Shown here in pieces: positions 10,111-19,881 of a stretch of 64,000 bases of DNA (position 1 is the stretch's first letter; the number at the start of each line of letters is the position of its first letter). Made by a program: the position numbers and the translations under genes. The DNA is from Jannaschia maritima (GTDB lineage Bacteria; Pseudomonadota; Alphaproteobacteria; Rhodobacterales; Rhodobacteraceae): assembly GCF_030973515.1 (NCBI RefSeq), contig NZ_JARGZA010000007.1:124001-188000 (forward strand). The letters run 5' to 3'. Below the pieces are notes generated by a model. That model was given only the letters and a program-made list of their open reading frames with translations. It did not search any database and was not told where the DNA came from.

Positions 10111-11180
10111 CACCCCTGCCCCATGGCGCGACCATCGGCATCCTCGGCGGCGGGCAGTTGGGGCGGATGCTCGCGATGGCGGCGGCGCGGTTGGGCTATC
10201 GCACGCACGTCTTCGCTCAGGCCCCGGCGCCCGCCGCGGACGTCGCGACGCGGTGGACGCAGGCGCCGTATTCGGACGCGGTCGCCCTGGACGCCTTCGC
10301 GCGCGATTGCGACGTCGTCACATCGGAGTTCGAGAACGTGCCCCTCGGCGCCATCGCTGCCGTGTCGAAGGTCGTTCCCGTTTTCCCCGACAAGCGCGCC
10401 ATGTCCATCGCGCAGGATCGCCTGCGCGAGAAGGATTTCCTGACGGGGATCGGGCTGCGCTGCGCAAGGTACCGGGACGTGCCCAGCGAACGGGCGCTGC
10501 ACGCGATCCTGGCCGATCTGGGGCCACCGGCGATCCTGAAGACCCGGTCGATGGGCTATGACGGCAAGGGGCAGGTCACGATCCGTTCTATGGACGAGGC
10601 GGCGGAAGCCTATGCGGGCATGAAGGGCGCCCCGGCCATCCTGGAGGAGCGGATCGCCTTCGAGCGGGAGATCAGCGTCGTCGTCGCGCGCGGGCAAGAT
10701 GGGCAGAAGGCCATCTATCCACCCAGCGACAACGTCCATCGGAATGGCATCCTGCGCGAATCCACCGTCCCCTCGACCTTGCCATCGGCGAGGCTGGCCC
10801 GGGCCATGGCGATGGCCCGCACGGTGGCCAAGGAACTGGACTATGTCGGGGTGCTGGCGGTCGAGATGTTCGTGTCCGACGACGGCATCCGCGTGAACGA
10901 GATCGCGCCGCGCGTCCACAACTCCGGCCACTGGACGCAGGCGGGTTGCGCCACCGATCAGTTCGAGCAGCACATCCGCGCCATATGCGGCCTGCCCCTA
11001 GGCGACGAACGGGCGCATCTGATGGTGCGGATGCAGAACCTGATCGGCGACGACATCGACCAACTGCCCGAGATCCTGAAGCAGCCGGACGCGCAGGTCC
11101 ACCTCTATGGCAAGGACGAGGCCCGCCCCGGCCGCAAGATGGGCCACGTCAACTGGCTGAGCTATCCGACGATCACGTGA
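10107..11180 (+). CDS. purK: N5-carboxyaminoimidazole ribonucleotide synthase
   Basis: This 357-residue ATP-grasp enzyme carboxylates AIR with bicarbonate and ATP, feeding PurE. Motifs are the N-terminal [16 protein letters not shown], the EFENVP stretch, the ATP-grasp glycine loop [11 protein letters not shown] and the metal-binding [14 protein letters not shown]. It starts inside the purE stop (ATGA), giving tight translational coupling. It converges with the DUF3253 gene 38 bases away. Confidence 0.97.
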   Translation: MTPLPHGATIGILGGGQLGRMLAMAAARLGYRTHVFAQAPAPAADVATRWTQAPYSDAVALDAFARDCDVVTSEFENVPLGAIAAVSKVVPVFPDKRAMSIAQDRLREKDFLTGIGLRCARYRDVPSERALHAILADLGPPAILKTRSMGYDGKGQVTIRSMDEAAEAYAGMKGAPAILEERIAFEREISVVVARGQDGQKAIYPPSDNVHRNGILRESTVPSTLPSARLARAMAMARTVAKELDYVGVLAVEMFVSDDGIRVNEIAPRVHNSGHWTQAGCATDQFEQHIRAICGLPLGDERAHLMVRMQNLIGDDIDQLPEILKQPDAQVHLYGKDEARPGRKMGHVNWLSYPTIT

Positions 11181-11218
11181 CGGCTTCCGCCCGAACGCGA
11201 TTGCTCCGACAATCCGTC

Positions 11219-11455
11219 TCAGAGCCGGGGCACAGCGCTCAACCGGATCGGCCCCCGCGCCGTGCGCACGTCCACCACCGCCCCGCCCTGCGTCGCGCGC
11301 AGGCCTTCCGCCGCCGCCACGCGGCGCACGTCGTCCATCAATGGCCGCCATTCGTCGGGGGCCAAGCGTCGCGCGGCCTCCGACGGGCAGAAGGTGCGGC
11401 CCGTCCGCTCCGCCGCCAGGGCATGGAGGACGGCGGCGATGGCGGCGTCTGTCAT
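11219..11455 (-). CDS. DUF3253 family protein
   Basis: This 78-residue protein runs from MTDAAIAAVLHALAAERTG to IRLSAVPRL. A winged-helix-like run of short helices contains RTFCPSEAARRLAPDEWRPL and a basic C-terminal strand, which is the DUF3253 pattern. Function is unknown; a nucleic-acid-binding role is suggested only by the winged-helix look. Its ATG overlaps the ileS stop (ATGA, 11452-11455), so it is made from the ileS message. Confidence 0.75.
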   Translation of the reverse strand: MTDAAIAAVLHALAAERTGRTFCPSEAARRLAPDEWRPLMDDVRRVAAAEGLRATQGGAVVDVRTARGPIRLSAVPRL

Positions 11456-14400
11456 CCCAAGGCGGCGTCGCAGCGCCCGCAGACGCCGTCGTGGCCATGC
11501 TGACCGACATCGGGCAGCACCTTCCAGCACCGCAGGCACTTGCCGCCCTCGGCATGCGCGAACACCACCGCGACGCCCTCGGTGCCCTCCATCCGGAACG
11601 CATCGTCGGGTGCGGCATCGGTTGTCACGGTGATCTCGGACACGATGCACAGATCCTCGAACGGCAGATCGTCGAGCAACGACTTCGTGTCGGCATCGAC
11701 GTGCACCACCGGCGCGGCCTCCAGCGAGGCGCCAATGACCTTATCGCGGCGCGCGATCTCCAGCGCACCCGTGACCACGCGGCGCACGGCGCGCACGCGG
11801 GACCAGCGGGCTGCCAAATCCTCGTCGCGCCACGTCGGTTTCGGCGTGGCGAAGTCCTGCAGGTGGACTGATTCTTCGTCGCCGGGGAACCGTTCCAGCC
11901 ACACCTCCTCGGTGGTGAAGGGAAGGATGGGGGCCAGCCACGTCGTCAGGCGCCGATGCAGGATGTCCAGCACGGTCAGGGCGGACCGACGCCGCAACGA
12001 ATCCCCGTCGCAATACAGGGCATCCTTGCGGACGTCGAAGTAGAAGGCCGACAGGTCCAGCGTGCAGAACTGGAAGATCGCCTGCCATACGCCGGCGAAG
12101 TCGAACACCGCGTAGCGGTCCCGGACAAGGTCGTCCAACTCCGCCAGGCGGTGCAGGACCCAACGTTCCAGTTCCGGCATCTCCAACGGGTCGGCCGCTA
12201 GCGCGGGGTCGAAGTTGGACAGCGACCCCAGCATGAACCGCAGGGTGTTGCGCAGGCGGCGATAGCTGTCGGCGACGCCCTTCAGGATCTCCGGCCCGAT
12301 GCGGTGGTCGGCGGTATAGTCGACCTGTGCCACCCAAAGGCGCAGGATGTCCGCACCGTACTGATCCACGATGCTCTGCGGGGCGACGATGTTGCCTAGC
12401 GACTTCGACATCTTCACGCCCTTGGCGTCCAACGTGAAGCCGTGCGTGACGACCGCGCGATAGGGCGCGCGCCCGATGGTGCCGCAGCCCTGCAGCATGG
12501 AGGAATGGAACCACCCGCGATGCTGATCGGTCCCTTCCAGATAGACGTCCGCCAGCCCGTCGCCCGTGCCGTCGTCCCGGTCGCGCAGGGTGAAGGCATG
12601 GGTCGAGCCGGAATCGAACCACACGTCCAGGATGTCCATGACCTGATCGTATGCATCGGGGTCGTGGTCGTCGCCCAGGAACCGCGCCTTCGCGCCGGGC
12701 TCGTACCACGCATCGGCGCCTTGTTCCTCGAACGCTTCGACGATGCGCGCGTTCACCGCGGGGTCGCGCAGCAGGAAGTCGGGATCGTCCGCCTTGGCGC
12801 CCCGCTTGGTGAAACAGGTCAGCGGAACGCCCCACGCGCGCTGACGCGACAGGACCCAGTCGGGGCGCGCGGCGATCATGGAATGCAAGCGGTTGCGGCC
12901 CGTGTGAGGGGTCCACTCCACCAGCTCGTCGATCGACGTCAGAGCCCGGGCACGCACGGTCTCGCCATAGGTGTCCTTGCCGTCACCCACGGGGGCGTCG
13001 ATGGCGGCGAACCATTGCGGCCGGTTCAGGCGCAGCACGGGCGCCTTCGACCGCCAGGAATGGGCGTCGCTGATGGTGATGCGCTGCCGGGCCAGCAGCG
13101 CGCCGACCGCCACCAGCTTGTCGATGACCGCCCTGTTGGCGTTCCCCGGCTTGCCGTCGGGCCGGATGATCGCCTCGCCCCCGAAGAAGGGCAGGTCCGC
13201 GCGAAGCGTGCCGTCGGCCTCGACGTTGTAGGTCATGGGATCGCCGTCGAACCGGTCGCGATGGGCAAGGACGACCTGATAATCGTCGTCGCCGTGCGAC
13301 GGGGCCGAATGGACGAACCCCGTCCCCGCATCGTCGGTGACGTGGTGGCCCGGCAGGAGGGGCACGTCGTAGTCCCATTCACCCTCCGCGCCCTCCGCCC
13401 CGCGCAGGGGGTGGGCGCAGATGATCGCGGCCAGTTCGTCCCCCTGCACGGGGCGCAGGCGCCTGTACATCGTATCGTCCAGGCGAGCCGCGGCCATGAC
13501 CTGCGGCGCCAGCGCGTCGGCGATCAGGTAGGTCTGCCCGATCTCGGCCCAGCATTCCACCGGCCGGTCGGTCACCTCGTACAAACCGTATTCGATGTCG
13601 GGGCCGAAGCAGATCGCGCGGTTCGACGGAAGGGTCCAGGGCGTGGTGGTCCAGATCAGGACGCGCGCGGCCTCCAACTGCTCCTGACGACCCAGGTTGG
13701 CGGCCGTGATGTCGGCCCGGGCATCCTGCCGCTCCTCCTCCTGCGGGATGGCGGTCTCCGCGTCGTACAGATCGGACTGCGCGTCCACGACGGGGAACGC
13801 GACCCAGACCGCATCGGTCTGACGGTCGTGGTACTCCACCTCCGCCTCCGCCAGGGCCGTCTTCTCGACGGGGGACCACATCACGGGCTTGGAGCCCTGA
13901 TACACGAGCCCGTTCATCAGGAAGGTCTGGAACTCCGCGGCGATCACGGCCTCCGCGTGGCGGTCCATCGTCAGATAGGGATGCGCCCAGTTGCCGGTGA
14001 TGCCCAGGCGCTCGAACTCGCCGCGCTGCACGTCGACCCACCGGGCGGCGAAGTCACGGCATTCCCCCCGGAACTCGATCACCGGAACGGCGTCCTTATC
14101 GCGCCCCTTCTTGCGGTACGCCTCCTCGATTTTCCACTCGATCGGCAGGCCATGGCAGTCCCAGCCGGGGACATAGCGGCTGTCGAAGCCCATCATCTGA
14201 CGCGACCGGACGACCATGTCCTTCAGGGTCTTGTTCAGGGCATGCCCCATGTGAAGGTGCCCGTTCGCATAGGGCGGGCCGTCGTGGAGCACGAAGGACG
14301 GACGGTCGCCCGCCGTCGCGCGCAGGCGGTCGTACACGCCGATGCGGGCCCACCGCTCCAGCCAGCCGGGCTCGCGCTTGGGCAGGCCCGCGCGCATCGG

Positions 14401-14469
14401 GAAGTCGGTGCGCGGCAGGTTCAGGGTAGCCTTGTAGTCGGGGGCGGTCGTGGTGTCGTCGGCACTCAT
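11452..14469 (-). CDS. ileS: isoleucyl-tRNA synthetase
   Basis: This 1005-residue class I synthetase charges tRNA-Ile. Visible are the HIGH-type motif HLHMGH (71-76) in GPPYANGHLHMGHAL, the KMSKS motif in MSKSLGNIVAPQ, an editing (CP1) insert with WTTTPWTLPSN, and C-terminal zinc Cys pairs CLRCW and CGRC. The ATG at 14469 gives MSADDTTTAPDYKATLNLPR, a normal start. An in-frame ATG 36 bases upstream is less likely. The gene ends in an ATGA overlap with DUF3253. Confidence 0.97.
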   Translation of the reverse strand: MSADDTTTAPDYKATLNLPRTDFPMRAGLPKREPGWLERWARIGVYDRLRATAGDRPSFVLHDGPPYANGHLHMGHALNKTLKDMVVRSRQMMGFDSRYVPGWDCHGLPIEWKIEEAYRKKGRDKDAVPVIEFRGECRDFAARWVDVQRGEFERLGITGNWAHPYLTMDRHAEAVIAAEFQTFLMNGLVYQGSKPVMWSPVEKTALAEAEVEYHDRQTDAVWVAFPVVDAQSDLYDAETAIPQEEERQDARADITAANLGRQEQLEAARVLIWTTTPWTLPSNRAICFGPDIEYGLYEVTDRPVECWAEIGQTYLIADALAPQVMAAARLDDTMYRRLRPVQGDELAAIICAHPLRGAEGAEGEWDYDVPLLPGHHVTDDAGTGFVHSAPSHGDDDYQVVLAHRDRFDGDPMTYNVEADGTLRADLPFFGGEAIIRPDGKPGNANRAVIDKLVAVGALLARQRITISDAHSWRSKAPVLRLNRPQWFAAIDAPVGDGKDTYGETVRARALTSIDELVEWTPHTGRNRLHSMIAARPDWVLSRQRAWGVPLTCFTKRGAKADDPDFLLRDPAVNARIVEAFEEQGADAWYEPGAKARFLGDDHDPDAYDQVMDILDVWFDSGSTHAFTLRDRDDGTGDGLADVYLEGTDQHRGWFHSSMLQGCGTIGRAPYRAVVTHGFTLDAKGVKMSKSLGNIVAPQSIVDQYGADILRLWVAQVDYTADHRIGPEILKGVADSYRRLRNTLRFMLGSLSNFDPALAADPLEMPELERWVLHRLAELDDLVRDRYAVFDFAGVWQAIFQFCTLDLSAFYFDVRKDALYCDGDSLRRRSALTVLDILHRRLTTWLAPILPFTTEEVWLERFPGDEESVHLQDFATPKPTWRDEDLAARWSRVRAVRRVVTGALEIARRDKVIGASLEAAPVVHVDADTKSLLDDLPFEDLCIVSEITVTTDAAPDDAFRMEGTEGVAVVFAHAEGGKCLRCWKVLPDVGQHGHDGVCGRCDAALG

Positions 14470-14572
14470 GGTCTCGGCGTCCTCGGGCGGGCGTGGTGGG
14501 GGCATGCGACGGCGGCGCGATGCGGATCGGCGCCTGCGGACCCGGCCGCCCGCGCGCTGGCGTCAGGCGACC

Positions 14573-14591
14573 GGGACCGGAATTCGGTCCC
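14573..14591. other. hairpin upstream of ileS
   Basis: GGGACCG-GAATT-CGGTCCC is a perfect 7-base inverted repeat in the 239-base gap between ileS and the upstream secreted-protein gene. No T run flanks it. It may end transcription from the upstream gene or lie in the ileS leader. No other feature was seen in this gap. Confidence 0.35.
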
Positions 14592-14708
14592 CTGTCCCGT
14601 ATCGATGCCCGTACCGCGTCATGCCGTGCCGAAGTCCCAGACGGCCCGCAGGCGCGCGGGCCGCGTCTTCCTTAGTCGCGGGCACGATCCTCGTCCAGGG
14701 GCGGACGA

Positions 14709-15284
14709 TCAGCCATCGTCGGCGCGGAACAGCCGCAGCAGGGTCTGGGAATCGGGACGCCCGGTCTCCGGCAGGCCGTTCCGCCCCTGGAACGTGGTCA
14801 GCGCCTGAACCGCATCGGCGTCGAATCCGGTCGCGTCGGCGGGCAGCAGGTCGCGGGCGATCAAGGCGTCGCGGATGCGGTCGACCACCGCCTCGTAGAG
14901 TACGAGCTGATCGTCGCCCGTGCCGATGCGGGCCAGCCCGCTCTCCTCCGTCAGGGCGTCGGGGCGCAGGAACGCGATATAGGCCGCGGCGGCATCCACC
15001 AGGCGGGCCTGCGGGTTGGCCTGGCAATAGCTGACGATCTGGGCGGTCGAGACCTCCAGCGGCTGCCATGGGGTGAGGTCGAACACCTCCGTCTCATAGG
15101 CGTTCGCGGCGGACAGGAAGCCGCCCAACCAGAAACCGATCGCGCGATACGCGTCCGGATCGTCGGTCTGCGACGACACGACCCGCTTGCAGGACGCGTT
15201 GCCCGGCACCTCGATGGCGCCGGTCTGCGCCGTGGCCGGAGAAGCGCCGAGTGCGAGGAGCAGCGGAAGGAAGAGATAGCGCAT
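14709..15284 (-). CDS. secreted HdeA-like protein with peptidoglycan-binding-like C terminus
   Basis: This is a 191-residue precursor with signal peptide MRYLFLPLLLALGASPATAQ. The mature N-terminal part has two Cys (CKRVV and SYCQANP) around a helical core (AIGFWLGGFLSAANAYE), like the HdeA/HdeB acid-stress chaperone fold. The C-terminal ~60 residues (DADAVQALTTFQGRNGLPETG) read as a PG-binding-type helical repeat. A periplasmic role is likely, but binding partners are unknown. It is transcribed toward ileS with a 239-base gap. Confidence 0.6.
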   Translation of the reverse strand: MRYLFLPLLLALGASPATAQTGAIEVPGNASCKRVVSSQTDDPDAYRAIGFWLGGFLSAANAYETEVFDLTPWQPLEVSTAQIVSYCQANPQARLVDAAAAYIAFLRPDALTEESGLARIGTGDDQLVLYEAVVDRIRDALIARDLLPADATGFDADAVQALTTFQGRNGLPETGRPDSQTLLRLFRADDG

Positions 15285-15450
15285 TGCGGTCACCGGGATG
15301 CAGGACGGGGTCGGAGCGACGGTCCCACCGGCGCGACAGACATGCAAGCACCTCCGGTCGTCGCCCCCGCGCCATGGCGGCACCCGGGCCGACGTCGATG
15401 CGGGACGGGGCGCCTCCGACACGGGGCTTTCGGGAAACCGTCACGTTCCG

Positions 15451-15466
15451 TTAACGCGATGTTCAC
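15451..15466 (+). promoter_or_regulatory. CtrA-like site (one mismatch)
   Basis: TTAA-CGCGATG-TTCAC matches the CtrA consensus TTAA-N7-TTAAC except for one base. It lies 36 bases before the 30-codon gene at 15503, a position where CtrA could contact a promoter. Assignment is inference. Confidence 0.3.
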
Positions 15467-15502
15467 CCTTCGGACGGATGGTCCGATACCGGGAGGTGCA
15501 TC

Positions 15503-15595
15503 ATGTCCATCGTACTCGTCGCGACGTTCCTCGGCACGGCCGCCATCGTCTTGACCCCGCTCCTGCTGCCGGTCCGCACCAAGCGGCGGCGCTGA
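15503..15595 (+). CDS. 30-residue single-TM membrane peptide
   Basis: An ATG at 15503 opens a 30-codon frame ending at TGA 15593-15595. It encodes MSIVLVATFLGTAAIVLTPL followed by LLPV and the basic tail RTKRRR. A near-ideal GGGAGG sits 6 bases before the ATG. The product is one hydrophobic segment plus a basic tail, the usual form of small inner-membrane regulators. No homologue is known to me. A CtrA-like site lies just upstream. Confidence 0.6.
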   Translation: MSIVLVATFLGTAAIVLTPLLLPVRTKRRR

Positions 15596-15652
15596 GGCCG
15601 GCCGGGACCACGCGTCCGACGGTTCGGGCCATGGAACGCCGGCTAGCCGGTC

Positions 15653-17302
15653 CTAACCCCGCGAGTCCTGGGACCGCAGCACCGTCTGCACGTGGTCCCA
15701 CACCCGGCTGATGACGACCGATCCCTCGCCCACCGCGCTGGCCACGCGCTTCACGCTGCCGGCGCGTACGTCGCCCACGGCGAACACACCCGGACAGGAC
15801 GTCGCGAAGGGGCTGTCGGACCCGACCGGCTCCCCCGTCAGGACGAAGCCCTTGTCGTCCGTCCGCACCAGATCGCTGATCCACCCGGTGTTCGGCGCGG
15901 CACCGACCATGATGAACGTCGCGCGCGTGTCGATGCGGTCGTCCCCCGCTTCGACCCCGTCGCCTTTCAGGCGCACCTCCTCCAGGTGGTCGCGGCCCTC
16001 CAGAGACGCGATCTCCGTGCCGAAGCGGACGCGGATGCCCGGATCGGCTCCCAGCCGCTCGGACAGATAGGACGACATGCTGTCCGCAAGGCTGTCGCCG
16101 CGCACCAGCAGATGCGTGCACCGTGCATGGCGCGACAGGTACATCGCCGCCTGCCCCGCGGAGTTCCCGCCACCGACGATCACGGCATCGGTACCCCGGC
16201 AGAACCGCGCTTCGATCTCGGTCGCGGCATAGTAGATGCCCGCCCCCTCCAGCTCCTCCAACCGGTCCAGTGGCAGGCGGCGGTACTGCACGCCCGTCGC
16301 GATCACGACAGCGCGCGCGCAGGTCCGGACCCCATCGTCTAGGGTGACGCAGAAGGCGCCGCCCGAAAGCCGTTCGATCGACGCGGCCCGGCGCGGCACC
16401 GCGAAGCGGGTGCCGAACTTCATCGCCTGAACCTCGCCGCGCCAGCAGAGATCCCCGCCAGATATCCCCGTGGGGAAGCCCATGTAGTTCTCGATCCGCG
16501 ACGACGTCCCCGCCTGGCCGCCGATGGTCGCATCCTCGACCACCAGGGCGGACAACCCCTCCGCCCCCGCATAAACGGCCGCCGCGATGCCGCCCGGGCC
16601 GCCGCCCACGATCAGGACGTCGTGGACGACCGCCTCGTCCAAGTCGAGATCCAGGCCGAACAGCGCAGCGACCTTGCGGGGGGTGGGGTCCGCGACGACC
16701 CGATCCTTGCCGAACAGGACCGCGGGCTCGTGCTTGGCGATGGAGCACACCTCCGCGATCTCGCCCGCCTCCCCGTCTCCGACGTCCAGGGTGCGGAAGG
16801 GGATCCGGTTTCGCGCGGCGAAGGCGGCGATGGCGCGGATATCGCGGTCGCGGTCCATGCCGATCAGCGTCAGCGAGGCGTCGTTCGACTCGATCAGCCG
16901 CCGCCGCCGCGCCGCCATCACGGTCACGATGATGTCCGACATCTCCGGCACCTGGCTCATGCATTCGAGCATCGGCTCCCGGTCCACCACCAGCAGACGG
17001 CTGTCCTGCACCGTGCGCATCGCCAGCATCGAATTCGCGCCCGTCAGGAACCCGATCTCGCCCACGAACTGGCCGGGACCCAGCGTCGCCCCGTCGCCAT
17101 AGCGACCGCCCGTGACGGAATCGACGGCCTCCACCTCGCCCTCCAGCAGGTAATGGAACCGGTCCATCGGCTGACCCAGTTGGACGAAGGTGGTGCCGGC
17201 GGGCACCTCCACCTCGCGGCCCAGGGCGCGCAGGCGCTCGACATGGGCGTCGGTCAGGGGGGTGCGGACCATGGTCCGCAGATCGGCGGCGAGCGTTTCC
17301 AT
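15653..17302 (-). CDS. cNMP-binding/TrxR-like FAD oxidoreductase
   Basis: This 549-residue protein has three parts: a cyclic-nucleotide-binding/CRP-like N-terminal domain (about 20-140, with GPGQFVGEIGFLTG), a short thioredoxin-fold-like linker (about 150-220), and a thioredoxin-reductase-like FAD/NAD(P) module (GGGPGGIAAAVYA and GGGNSAGQAAMYLS, ending FAVGDVRAGSVKR). The CxxC redox pair of true TrxR is absent (YYAATEIEARFC). The electron acceptor is unknown. The start overlaps the ycjF stop by one base, so it follows the ycjX-ycjF pair. Confidence 0.85.
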   Translation of the reverse strand: METLAADLRTMVRTPLTDAHVERLRALGREVEVPAGTTFVQLGQPMDRFHYLLEGEVEAVDSVTGGRYGDGATLGPGQFVGEIGFLTGANSMLAMRTVQDSRLLVVDREPMLECMSQVPEMSDIIVTVMAARRRRLIESNDASLTLIGMDRDRDIRAIAAFAARNRIPFRTLDVGDGEAGEIAEVCSIAKHEPAVLFGKDRVVADPTPRKVAALFGLDLDLDEAVVHDVLIVGGGPGGIAAAVYAGAEGLSALVVEDATIGGQAGTSSRIENYMGFPTGISGGDLCWRGEVQAMKFGTRFAVPRRAASIERLSGGAFCVTLDDGVRTCARAVVIATGVQYRRLPLDRLEELEGAGIYYAATEIEARFCRGTDAVIVGGGNSAGQAAMYLSRHARCTHLLVRGDSLADSMSSYLSERLGADPGIRVRFGTEIASLEGRDHLEEVRLKGDGVEAGDDRIDTRATFIMVGAAPNTGWISDLVRTDDKGFVLTGEPVGSDSPFATSCPGVFAVGDVRAGSVKRVASAVGEGSVVISRVWDHVQTVLRSQDSRG

Positions 17303-18327
17303 CAGGCGATGTCCTTGGCGTTGGCGTCCTTGGGATCGAACAGGCCCGTCAGGGCGCGGCTCAGCAGGGCGGTGATGCGGGGCGGGCGTTCGTGGGCGAA
17401 GGGCAGCGGGCGGCACACCTCCATGGCGGCCAGGCCCACGCGGGCGGTCAGGGCCCCGTTGACGGCCCCCTCCCCGAAGCGCCGGGACAGCTTGGCCAGC
17501 AGGCCCCCGCCGGCGACGGAATGGATCAGATCGTCGCCGACCGCGACCGCCCCCGTGGCGGCCAGATGCGCCAGCACGGTCCGCGCCAACCGCCACGACC
17601 CCAGCGTCCCAGCCCGCCCGCCATAGATTAGCGCGATGCGGCGGATCATCCGTAGGTTGCTGGCCGCCGCCGCCGCGACGTCCGCCAAGGCGATGGGCAC
17701 GAAGGCGGTGATCAGCGCGACCTGGCGGGTCGCGGCCTCCACCTCGCGCGTGGCGGCGAGGTCGAGGGGGACCAGCAGCGTGCGCTCCGCCAGGGCCAGC
17801 TGCGCATCGGCGTCGAACACGTCGCCCGTGCGCGCCGCCAACTCGGCCCGCCCCCATTCCGTGTCCGGGCGCCCCGCATAGAAGGCGGCCAAACGGTCCG
17901 TCAACGCGCGGGCGGCGGCCAGGTCGGCGACCGTGGCGGCCTTGGCGTGGAAGTGGTCGATCCGCGCCAGGCGCGAAAGGGCCGACACCTCGCGCAGGAT
18001 CACCGCCAGAGCGGCCAGCACGAAGGCTGCGACGAGGGCCAGCGCGATCCAGCCGAGCACGACGTTGCGCGCGATCAGCCCGGTGACGAAGTCCCAGGCC
18101 GCGACCGACGCTGCGAAGGCCAGCAGCGCGGCCAGCGTACCCCACAGCCAGCGCCCGAGGCCCCGCTGCGGACGCGCGGCCAGGACGGCCAGCGTCTGCA
18201 TGGCGCGGCCCGAAGACGTGTCGGGCGGGGGCGCCTCGTCGGGGATCGGTGGCGCGGCCGCCGGATCGGACGCCGCCTCGGCGTCCAGATCGATCAGCAC
18301 GGGGCGGCGCGGGCGGGACTGTGGCAT
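17302..18327 (-). CDS. ycjF: YcjF family membrane protein (TIGR01620/DUF697)
   Basis: This encodes 341 residues: a Pro/Ala-rich cytoplasmic N terminus, two adjacent membrane segments (about 60-110) and a long C-terminal DUF697-like region with RMIRRIALIYGGRAGTLGSW. YcjF is found beside YcjX in proteobacteria and is linked to envelope stress; its biochemical activity is unknown. It lies 55 bases downstream of ycjX and overlaps the following flavoprotein gene by one base (TGATG). Confidence 0.85.
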   Translation of the reverse strand: MPQSRPRRPVLIDLDAEAASDPAAAPPIPDEAPPPDTSSGRAMQTLAVLAARPQRGLGRWLWGTLAALLAFAASVAAWDFVTGLIARNVVLGWIALALVAAFVLAALAVILREVSALSRLARIDHFHAKAATVADLAAARALTDRLAAFYAGRPDTEWGRAELAARTGDVFDADAQLALAERTLLVPLDLAATREVEAATRQVALITAFVPIALADVAAAAASNLRMIRRIALIYGGRAGTLGSWRLARTVLAHLAATGAVAVGDDLIHSVAGGGLLAKLSRRFGEGAVNGALTARVGLAAMEVCRPLPFAHERPPRITALLSRALTGLFDPKDANAKDIA

Positions 18328-18382
18328 GCGCTCGAAGGTATGGAGGGGCGGGGGGGATGCAAGTGGCGCCGTCGGGGTGGCC

Positions 18383-19780
18383 TCACAGCCTGTCGCCGAA
18401 CAGGAACTCCGCAGCCCGGTCCATGCGGATGTGCGGCGGCCCCTCCCCGCGGCGAAGGGTGCCGGGGGCGGGCGCGAAGTCCATGAGGTCGTAGTCGCCG
18501 TCCCCCCAGCCGTCCGCTCCGGCCCGGGCCTGTCCCAGCAGCCGCATGGGATCCTCCGGCAGCGCGCCGGGATGCAGGGCCACCCGCCGGCCGTCGAGCA
18601 GGTGCCCGCGGATCATGGCCACCGTTTCGTCGCCGACCTCGCGCGTCTCCTCCGTCGTGGTGCGCAGGCTGGCCAACGCCAGGGCCTTCGTCGTGGCGCC
18701 CGCGAAGTCGGCACGATCGCGGGCATCGCGGACCATTGCCTCCAAGATGGCCTGCAGACGGGCGTGCTGCGTGTGGTGCAGGTGGTCGGCCTTCGTGGCC
18801 GCGAACAGGATCCGGTCCACGCGCCGCAGCCCCGCCAGCGACATCAGCCAACCGATGCGGCCCGGCCTGAACGCGCGCAGCAGGTCGGTCATCGCTTCGC
18901 GCATCTCGGCCACGGCGCCGGGGCCGCGGCGGATGGCCCCCAGCACGTCCAGCAGCACGACCTGCCGGTCGAGCCGCGCGAAGTGATCGCGGAAGAACGG
19001 ACGCACCACCTGCGCCTTGTAGGCCGCGAACCGGCGGGCCAACTCGCGCCGCAGCGTGCCGCGGGCATCCGTGCCGGGCGGCAGGGGCGCAAAGGTCAGG
19101 ACGGGCGAGCCGTCCATCTCGCCAGGCAACAGGAACCGGCCCGGCGTCAGGTCGTAGGCGCCCGCGTCCCGCGCGGCGTGCAGCGCGACGGTGTAGGCCC
19201 GGGCGAGGGTCTGGGCATCCCCCTCGTGGAACGGTCCGTCCGGGTCGATGCCGGCAAGGGCGTCCGCATAGGACGTGACGCCCCAGGTCGCCAAGCGCGT
19301 CAGAGCGCGGGCGGACCAGGCGTCGAAGCCCTGATCCATCAGGGACAGGTCCAGGAGCCATTCGCCGGGATAGTCGACGATGTCCAGATGCAGGACGCGC
19401 GCGCCGGACAGGCCCGACAGCATGCCCCCCTGCCGCACCCGCAGCGACAGCCGCAGCTCGCTGACGGCGCGGGTGCTGTCGGGCCAATGGGGGGTCGGTC
19501 CGGTCAGGGTGTGGAGGTTGCTCTCGTACTCGAAGCGGGGGACCGTATCGTCCGGCTGGGGCTGCAGGAACGCGGCCTCGATCCGGGACGACGCGGTCAG
19601 GGCGGGCATCCGACCCCGGTCGATCATGTTGGCGACCAGCGACGTGATGAACACCGTCTTGCCGGACCGCGCCAAGCCCGTGACGCCCAGGCGCAGACCG
19701 GGATCGAACAGGCCGGCGACGCCATCCACGGCGCCGCCCACAGCGCTTCCCACCGCGTCCGCGACCCTGCCGATGACCAT
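18383..19780 (-). CDS. ycjX: YcjX family P-loop GTPase-like protein
   Basis: This 465-residue protein has a Walker A motif GLARSGKT (about 35-42) near the N terminus and the family stretch [18 protein letters not shown], where D-x-P-G-E-W acts as the Walker B/G3 region. [17 protein letters not shown] is a G4-like motif. YcjX proteins resemble dynamin-class GTPases and pair with YcjF. It starts a three-gene unit ycjX-ycjF-flavoprotein and is divergent from truA. Confidence 0.9.
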   Translation of the reverse strand: MVIGRVADAVGSAVGGAVDGVAGLFDPGLRLGVTGLARSGKTVFITSLVANMIDRGRMPALTASSRIEAAFLQPQPDDTVPRFEYESNLHTLTGPTPHWPDSTRAVSELRLSLRVRQGGMLSGLSGARVLHLDIVDYPGEWLLDLSLMDQGFDAWSARALTRLATWGVTSYADALAGIDPDGPFHEGDAQTLARAYTVALHAARDAGAYDLTPGRFLLPGEMDGSPVLTFAPLPPGTDARGTLRRELARRFAAYKAQVVRPFFRDHFARLDRQVVLLDVLGAIRRGPGAVAEMREAMTDLLRAFRPGRIGWLMSLAGLRRVDRILFAATKADHLHHTQHARLQAILEAMVRDARDRADFAGATTKALALASLRTTTEETREVGDETVAMIRGHLLDGRRVALHPGALPEDPMRLLGQARAGADGWGDGDYDLMDFAPAPGTLRRGEGPPHIRMDRAAEFLFGDRL

Positions 19781-19881
19781 GTGCGTCCCTTCCCTGCCGT
19801 CCGCGCCAGATAGGGGTTTCCACGAAGACGGGGAAGGGATGCGGTTTGACGGCGAACCGGCGCGCCACTAGGGGCCCGACC

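Noticed and set aside
12442-14808. A 788-codon open frame on the plus strand
   Set aside because: It lies antisense to ileS, which has all synthetase motifs. Long antisense frames are expected in high-GC DNA, and this one shows no domain or plausible start signal.
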